A stretch of 64,000 bases of DNA, taken from Lanius collurio (Eukaryota; Chordata; Aves; Passeriformes; Laniidae). A program made the position numbers and the translations under genes. The notes beneath the pieces were generated by a model that saw only the letters and a list, made by a program, of their open reading frames with translations, had not been told where the DNA came from and did no database searches. The stretch is taken from positions 2,380,269 through 2,444,268 of the forward strand of contig JACBWW010000045.1 of the NCBI GenBank assembly GCA_020086605.1. Reading direction: 5' to 3'. Positions 59,001 through 64,000 of the stretch are shown piece after piece. Within the stretch, counting starts at the first letter, position 1. Each line of letters opens with the position of its first letter.

Positions 59001-60379
59001 ACAAGACCTTTAATGACTTGGGAGTGGGAAGCAGAGGGGGAATTCTCATCCCCACAGTTCCTTGGTGACTGTTGTTTGCATCCCAGGCTCCAGCAGGTTC
59101 CCGTGGCCCTTCCCGGCCAGCCAGAGCTCCAATGAAGCCCTTCATCCTCACCCGGGATGCTGCTCAGGCCAGGTATGGATTGGGATTATTCAACCACACT
59201 CTGAGGCAGGACTCTCATGTCAGGTCTAAAATATTCCATCAGGTGCAGAAATCCAGGTGGTACCTTCGTGTCTGCATTTGTGTTTGTGGCACATGCAGGA
59301 ATTTCGGCACCTGAAGCACAGAATGGGGTAGAAACCAGGTTTCCTGTCATGGCTGGGACATGATCTATCCTGAGCTTTCCATGTGTCTGCTTTAGTTCCC
59401 AGATGTGTCCTGGGGACACTTTCCCCTATTCCAGGAGCTCCAAGCTCTGTCCACCCTGGCCTTGGATACTTCAGGGATGGGGCAGCCACAGCTTCTCTGG
59501 GCACCCTGTGCCAGGGCCTCCCCACCCTCACAGGGGAGAATTCCTTCCCAGTATCCCACCTAACCCTGCCCTCTGGCAGTGGGAAGCCATTCCCTGTGTC
59601 CTGCCACTCCAGGCCCTCTCCATCTTTCCCTCAGGCACAGGAAGGTCACAACTGGGTCACCCCAAAGCCTTCCTCAAGCCCTCCTTGTGCCATCCTTGTA
59701 TCCTTAGCAGAGAGTGGATCATGGAGTAGCCCTGTGCCCGTGTTCCTGCTCACTCCAGGGGATTCCATTGCCTGGTTCTGTCCCACTGCAGGGTGTTTGG
59801 AGCTGGCTATCCCGCCGTGCCCTCCATGACTGTGAATGACTGGTACGAGCAGCGCCAGAGGCAGGGAGTTGTGTCCAGCCCTCAGAGGGTTCCAGGTATG
59901 GAACAGAGATGGGAACAGCATTTGGGAAGCCTCTTGAGGGGGTGGGTGAACAGGGATGTGTGCAGGGTATGGTACACCCCTGACTATGGAAGAATCCAAG
60001 CTTTATTAGGAAAACAGCTGGGTTAGACTGTCCTTGGCCTGTCCAAGGCGAGGTTGGACGGGGCTTGGAACAACCTGGGATAGTGGAAGGTGTCCCTGGT
60101 GGCACTGGATGGGCTTGAAGATCCCCTGTGACCCATCCCATTCCATGATTCCCCCTCCTGCTGCCTGGCAAGCCCAGCTCCCAGAAGGGCTTTGGGGAAC
60201 CTTGATCTCTTCCCTGTCCCTGCACTCCAGCAGGTGCAAGTGATGAGGAGCTGCAGAAGCAACAGCAGGAGACAGAGGAGGAGGAGGATGATGAGGAAGC
60301 TCTTCAGAAAGCTCGGGACTGGGATGACTGGAAGGACACACACCCCCGGGGCTACGGCAACAGGCACAACATGGGCTGA
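55848..60379 (+). CDS. IGBP1: Immunoglobulin-binding protein 1 (alpha4), PP2A regulatory subunit
   Basis: Six exons (55848-56035, 56569-56868, 58021-58216, 59087-59172, 59792-59895, 60234-60379) encode 339 residues, the same length as human. Alpha4 (yeast Tap42) binds and stabilises the catalytic subunits of PP2A, PP4 and PP6 and links them to mTOR signalling and to the ubiquitin ligase MID1. The N-terminal helical domain includes [15 protein letters not shown]; the basic RYKQKKELE stretch from Arg163 corresponds to the PP2A-contact region around human Arg155/Lys158. The conserved C-terminal part has [27 protein letters not shown], an acidic stretch and the invariant end [18 protein letters not shown]. 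The ATG has A at -3 and G at +4. An upstream ATG at 55811 is out of frame and may lie before the transcription start. Identification is near certain. Confidence 0.97.
56036..56568 (+). other. IGBP1: IGBP1 intron 1
   Basis: A 533-bp intron, about three quarters of which is one antisense CR1 fragment (56112-56500). Confidence 0.88.
56112..56500 (-). mobile_element. CR1 LINE fragment, antisense (older subfamily)
   Basis: From the CR1 end agaatcactgaggttgggaa through the tccctgggcagccccttcct and gctccaggctgagcccccc blocks. It fills most of IGBP1 intron 1 and is related to the sense copy at 10474. Confidence 0.9.
56569..56868 (+). CDS. IGBP1: IGBP1 exon 2
   Basis: A 300-nt exon, acceptor cctcgcag, donor gtgggc. 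It carries the core of the PP2A-binding helical domain, including [13 protein letters not shown] and [16 protein letters not shown]. It also has a serine-rich and proline-rich loop longer and different from that of mammals. Confidence 0.95.
56869..58020 (+). other. IGBP1: IGBP1 intron 2
   Basis: A 1.15-kb AT-rich intron. I see no repeat family or other feature in it. Confidence 0.8.
58021..58216 (+). CDS. IGBP1: IGBP1 exon 3
   Basis: A 196-nt exon, acceptor gagccag, donor gtgagg. It opens with [11 protein letters not shown], which continues the PP2A contact helix, and ends after [22 protein letters not shown]. Confidence 0.95.
58217..59086 (+). other. IGBP1: IGBP1 intron 3
   Basis: An 870-bp intron of unique sequence with no recognisable repeat. 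Confidence 0.8.
59087..59172 (+). CDS. IGBP1: IGBP1 exon 4
   Basis: An 86-nt exon, acceptor catcccag, donor gtatgg. It encodes a poorly conserved Ser/Pro/Arg linker and then [13 protein letters not shown], the start of the conserved C-terminal region. Confidence 0.93.
59173..59791 (+). other. IGBP1: IGBP1 intron 4
   Basis: A 619-bp intron containing an antisense CR1 fragment at 59412-59635. Confidence 0.85.
59412..59635 (-). mobile_element. CR1 LINE fragment, antisense
   Basis: Covers the ttcccctattccaggagctc and cagcttctctgggcaccctg blocks; terminal bases are lost. Confidence 0.85.
59792..59895 (+). CDS. IGBP1: IGBP1 exon 5
   Basis: A 104-nt exon, acceptor cactgcag, donor gtatgg. It encodes [20 protein letters not shown], the most conserved C-terminal motif, near the MID1-binding segment. 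Confidence 0.95.
59896..60233 (+). other. IGBP1: IGBP1 intron 5
   Basis: A 338-bp intron carrying a sense CR1 3' end (60028-60154) and ending in the tandem acceptor cagcag. Confidence 0.85.
60028..60154 (+). mobile_element. CR1 3' end fragment
   Basis: Short sense copy in IGBP1 intron 5 (ggcttggaacaacctgggat to ccattccatgattcccc), with an internal deletion in the tgcccatggcaggggg block. Confidence 0.82.
60234..60379 (+). CDS. IGBP1: IGBP1 exon 6 (acidic tail, stop)
   Basis: The terminal exon, TGA at 60377-60379. It encodes [12 protein letters not shown], an acidic stretch and the invariant C-terminus ending NMG. The upstream acceptor of the cagcag pair would start the exon at 60231 and add one alanine in frame. 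Confidence 0.94.
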
Positions 60380-60750
60380 TGCTCTGGCTGCCAGCAGGGC
60401 CTGGAGATCCTGGGAGAACAACCTGGAGAGGGAGGAGGGAATACAGTGTACATAGGTGGAGCATCTGGGTGTTGCCTGGATGGGCTGGGGACAGGATGGC
60501 AGGAGGACACGTGACCCCTTGCTTTGGTTCGCATTCCATGTCAGACTGGGGGCACTGGTCATGCTGGGGGATGCCCCAGAGCTCTGAGGGGCAGCTCCAT
60601 AAGGGTCAGGCTCCCTCTGCCCTCCCAGGCGGAGGCAGCCTCCAAGGGGAGCTCCATGGATTTGGAAACTGCTCTTTGTATTGTGGGTGGATGTATTTAT
60701 TTTTTTTTTTCCTCTCTATTTTAAGCAAAATAAACTCTCTTTGTGCTGCC
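60380..60750 (+). other. IGBP1: IGBP1 3' untranslated region
   Basis: About 350 nt from the stop codon to the AATAAA at 60729, with a T-rich run at 60698-60710. Confidence 0.75.
60729..60734 (+). terminator. IGBP1: Poly(A) signal AATAAA of IGBP1
   Basis: A canonical AATAAA 350 nt after the stop codon, followed by a T/G-rich element (ctctttgtgctgcctcgttc). Confidence 0.8.
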
Positions 60751-62074
60751 TCGTTCTTGCTGTGAAATTCCCTTGCTCTTCATCCGGAACTTTTGCAGAG
60801 GGTGAACCCTGGGCCCTCTCATGGAGCCCACAAGGGACAGAAGTGGGACAAATGGTGCCATATTCCACGACAGAGTAGTCAGTGTGCTTTGAAACCCTCT
60901 AGAACAACCCTTGAAAGGGGGAAAACTCTGGATCCCTCTGGCACCATTCCTGACTGGGGGAAAACAGGACGCACCTGTCACTGGGTGCTGGCACAGGGCA
61001 GCTGTGGGCAGGAAGGTGAGGAATCACGGCTGGAAGCTCTGGAAGTGCCCAGTGTGGGCTGGTAGCTGTGGACAGGCTTGTTCCAAACCTGGTAAAAATA
61101 CTGGGATGGAAAAGTGAAGCTTAGCTGGTACTTTGTGTCACCTGGAGCAGTGTCACCTACACGGTGCCTCCTTACCCTAGGACACTGGGATTCTGTGACA
61201 GTTTGGGGGTTTTCCTTCCTGTTAGCAGGATTTGGACGCAGCTGGGCTGCAGGAGAGCTGCAATCTCTGTCCTTGGGATTGATCCTCGCCCAGGAAGCCT
61301 GCAGGGAATACGGGCCTTTCTCTCAGGTACTGAGTACTACAATTGACAAGAGGGGTTTGTGGGTTCCAGATCTCCCAGGAAATGTTTCTTGCTTTCCCAC
61401 CACAACCCTGTGGGTGTGTTTACCCCTTTCCTCCACTCGTGCTGGCCAGCAATTCCCAGGAGCACCTCTGGAGAGCTGGATCCTGAGGAGTACCTTCAGG
61501 GACTTTTTCCCTGTGGATTGTCACCATTCCTTGGGCCGTTGGCCTGAAGCCCCACCTCAGTGCTGACTCTTTGCTGCTCCTATTTCCCTTTCTCATCATT
61601 TCCCCCTCAATCCTCTCCAGACAGCACTCCAGGCTTCCTGGGCAGGAGGCAGAGTGCCCATCCTGGGAGCAGCGGGAACAGCCTGGTGGCTGTGCAGCTT
61701 CAGGATGACATTTTTGGGTGTCTCTGGGGCTGTCACACGGCAGTGTTTGTGACATACCCCAGCGTGGATGATACCATTCCCAGGGGAATGCAGCAGTACC
61801 GTTCCCAGAGGAATTCAGCCCCTGCCAGCACCGGCAGCCGGGATTTTCCAAGGAGCGGCAGCGGCATGGCAGCAGCGCCTCACCCCCGGTGTGACCCTCC
61901 CAGGGAACACCAGCTCCTCTCCATGCTGCTAATCCCAGCTGGAGCAGGTCCCCTCCCCTCGGCAGGGCCAGTGTCCCTCTGGTCACCTGGTTAACGCCTC
62001 TGGACGCACAACCCAGCGCCCTCTGATTGCCCAACTCACCTTTCCACCCACGGCACCACGGAGCTCCTGCCACC
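60751..62074. other. Intergenic, IGBP1 to DGAT2-like gene
   Basis: About 1.3 kb of unique sequence that must contain the promoter and leader of the DGAT2-like gene. No TATA box is evident near the start codon, and no repeat was recognised. Confidence 0.6.
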
Positions 62075-62114
62075 ATGAAAACCATCATTGCAGCCTGCTC
62101 CCAGAATCTCAGCG
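62075..62114 (+). CDS. DGAT2-like gene exon 1
   Basis: A 40-nt coding exon, 13 codons plus one base, donor gtaaga. It matches the short first exon of DGAT2, which also splits after a few residues in phase 1. Confidence 0.8.
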
Positions 62115-63899
62115 GTAAGAGAGTCCCAAAATGGGTTGGGATGGTTCCTCATTCTCCAGCAATGAGAGGAGCTGGTGGTTGTCACTGCTGGCTGCTTGCT
62201 TGGGAATGCTGAGGAGAAAGGGGGCGTTGGGAGCGATTTGGGGATAACTCCACAGGAAAACGCACAGTTGCTCCACGGGATGAAATTTTGGATGACATTT
62301 GGGAATGTTACGCACAAGATACTCCTGCAAATTTCAAATGCTGGGTTTTCAGAGGTTCCTGTCACCGTGGATGGGGCTGGCAGCGGGGCCCAGGGATGTT
62401 CTGTGCCTATGCTCTGGACTTCCATGGAGCTTTTGGAATGGGAGTTGGGAGAAGGATGTTTAAAAGCAGCTATTTGGTGGGCATAAGTTTGCTGGGAAGA
62501 GCTGTGTCTTCCCTGGGAAAAAGAAGGGACTGAGTTCTGCAGGTGGCTGGGATTTGGGGAATGTGGGGTGAGTGGAAGAGATCTTTCAGAGCCCAGCATT
62601 CTGCATGGGAGAAAGGGACAAAAATTCCTCACTAGAAAAATCCCCCATGGGCCCGAGATGGCTCCAGTGTTTAATTTATTTCACTTGTCCCATTCCTGGT
62701 TTGGATTGAGCTGGGAAGAACTGAAACTCCACCAGCTTCCTCAACCAGTGGGTGATGGTTCTCCTCTGACCCGGGGGTCCCTGGCTTGGGGAGCCACAGG
62801 AACAGGGCTGCTGCTATGTCCCCCTGATCATCTCTCTGGCCAACATGCGGATTTGGGGTTGTTTTCCCAAGGAAACAAGGCTCTTGTGACACTGGGGTGG
62901 TCCCGGCACGGGGACCTTTGGCCAGGTGCGCTGCGCTGGCAGGGCCGGCACCACAGGCCCGTTTCAGGGAGCAGGGATGGGGCCGTGCCTGGAGTTTGGA
63001 TCCTGGCTCCCAGCCCAGGGAGGTTAATGGTTCACCAAGGTTGGCTGGAGGGAAGGGGTGGCAGGGGGAGCAGAGTGGCTGCACTGCCGGGGGCATGTCC
63101 CTGTGGGGACACCGTGTGATGGCCCCCCCCGGCCACCCTGGCTCGGCCTTGGGGCTGGCCTTGGCACTTGCTGGGGGTGATGCCTCCCTGCTGTGCCAGC
63201 TGAGAAATCTTCAAATCCCCAGTGAGCCTGAGCACACCAAGGAGGGCATGGGAATGGTCCTGTGCTTTGGGAACTGGGCATTGAGTGGGATGTGCTGCTG
63301 CTCTCAGCCCCACTGGTGCATGGAGCTGTTGGGCTTGGGGGTGCCCAGGTGCTCCCTGCTCTGGGGACAGCCCTGATCGCCCAAGGCCACCTCCCGGCAT
63401 GGTCTAGAGCTCTCTGGGGATGAGCATCTTGCATTCCACCCCCCAGACCCCATCCCTCCTCACCCCTCTGCTCATCCTTCCCATCCCACCTCCCTCCCGG
63501 CGCTGCTGGGTGCTGGCCGGCAGCCCGGTGGCCCCGTCCGTGTGCGAGCCGCGCTGTTTTGGGCGGCGGCCCTGTCCCCCTCTCCGCAGGCAGCCGGGCC
63601 AGCATCCAGACTGCCCTGAGGACGCTGCTGGCCGTGCCCTGGCCCTCGCAGCGCGACGTCCGCTCTGCACTCCAGCTCCTGGCCGTGCTGCAGTGGGTGC
63701 TCAGCTTCCTTCTGCTGGGTGAGTGAGCGAGGGGCTGCGGGAGTCCCCAGGGGGGCCACACGCCCGCTCACCCCCTGCCCGGCTCCCGCAGGGACCGTCA
63801 GCCTCCTGCTCCTCATCTACCTGCTGTTCACCAGCCTTTGGCTCGTCCCCGTGCTCTACCTGGCGTGGATCATCTTCGACTGGGACACGCCGGAGAAAG
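62075..63899 (+). CDS. DGAT2-family acyltransferase, exons 1-3 (3' partial)
   Basis: Three exons (62075-62114, 63590-63718, 63792-63899) encode the first 92 residues. It starts MKTIIAACSQNLSG, like DGAT2 (MKTLIAA). Then come a segment like the DGAT2 part before its membrane hairpin, VLQWVLSFLLL identical or nearly so to DGAT2, a second hydrophobic stretch and FDWDTPEK, matching FDWNTPKK. The family acylates mono- or diacylglycerol or fatty alcohols at the endoplasmic reticulum. The catalytic HPHG motif would lie beyond the right edge. Position next to IGBP1 corresponds to the mammalian DGAT2L6/AWAT1/AWAT2 cluster, but the N-terminus is closer to DGAT2 itself. The exact substrate (triacylglycerol or wax ester) cannot be told. 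The start has a strong context, gccaccATG. Confidence 0.85.
62115..63589 (+). other. DGAT2-like gene intron 1
   Basis: A 1.5-kb intron of unique sequence. Mammalian DGAT2 has about 29 further residues between the sequences of these two exons; no exon for them was recognised here. Confidence 0.65.
63590..63718 (+). CDS. DGAT2-like gene exon 2
   Basis: A 129-nt exon, acceptor ctccgcag, donor gtgagt, phase 1 to 1. It encodes SRASIQTALRTLLAVPWPSQ and then LAVLQWVLSFLLL, the first membrane helix of the DGAT2 hairpin. Confidence 0.88.
63792..63899 (+). CDS. DGAT2-like gene exon 3
   Basis: A 108-nt exon, acceptor tcccgcag, donor gtgggg, phase 1 to 1. It encodes TVSLLLLIYLLFTSLWLVPV and the FDWDTPEK motif that follows the second helix in DGAT2 enzymes. 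Confidence 0.88.
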
Positions 63900-64000
63900 G
63901 TGGGGTGGTCGTGTCCCCCCTTCCTCCAGCTTTGCAGCAGGATGGGGGTGGGGTCCCCCTTTCTCCAGGTCCCTCCCAGAAAATGGGGAGCACCGCACCC

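Overview
The window looks like avian nuclear DNA, probably from a gene-rich chromosome. It holds multi-exon vertebrate genes with GT-AG introns, at least 23 fragments of the CR1 LINE family (the dominant retroposon of birds), and no bacterial operon structure. From established synteny, EDA, IGBP1 and the DGAT2L6/AWAT cluster sit together on human Xq13. That block corresponds to the short arm of chicken chromosome 4 and to zebra finch 4A. The species cannot be fixed from sequence alone. All five genes found lie on the + strand.

Layout. Positions 1-33941 carry exons 2 to 8 of EDA (ectodysplasin A), with the first exon beyond the left edge; the introns hold CR1 fragments, microsatellites, minisatellites and a few AT-rich stretches that look like conserved regulatory DNA. 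Its 3' untranslated region runs to a poly(A) signal near 34929. Positions 38798-41384 hold a two-exon gene for a 682-residue leucine-rich-repeat membrane protein of the GARP/NRROS (LRRC32/LRRC33) family. Positions 48098-51067 hold a five-exon WNT11-type gene, best matched to WNT11B. Positions 55848-60379 hold six-exon IGBP1 (alpha4, a PP2A regulator). Positions 62075-63899 hold the first three exons of a DGAT2-family acyltransferase that runs off the right edge.

How the genes relate. EDA and WNT11B encode secreted signals. The GARP/NRROS-like protein keeps the two cysteines that tether latent TGF-beta in its relatives, so it is probably a third presenter of a TGF-beta-family ligand. IGBP1 is a housekeeping phosphatase chaperone with a CpG-rich, YY1-type promoter. 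The DGAT2-like enzyme probably makes neutral lipids or waxes. The trio WNT11B, GARP-like and DGAT2-like mirrors WNT11, LRRC32 and DGAT2 on human 11q13.5, which suggests that this window is the ohnologous copy of that block from the vertebrate whole-genome duplications. The GARP-like gene and WNT11B have no counterpart I know of at the mammalian Xq13 locus.

The most noteworthy points are the third GARP/NRROS family member with both tethering cysteines and a long tail ending in a PDZ-ligand-like motif, the paralogous gene block, the conserved tandem splice donor that makes EDA-A1/EDA-A2, a possible second acceptor on the same EDA exon, and the repeated YY1 module in the IGBP1 promoter.
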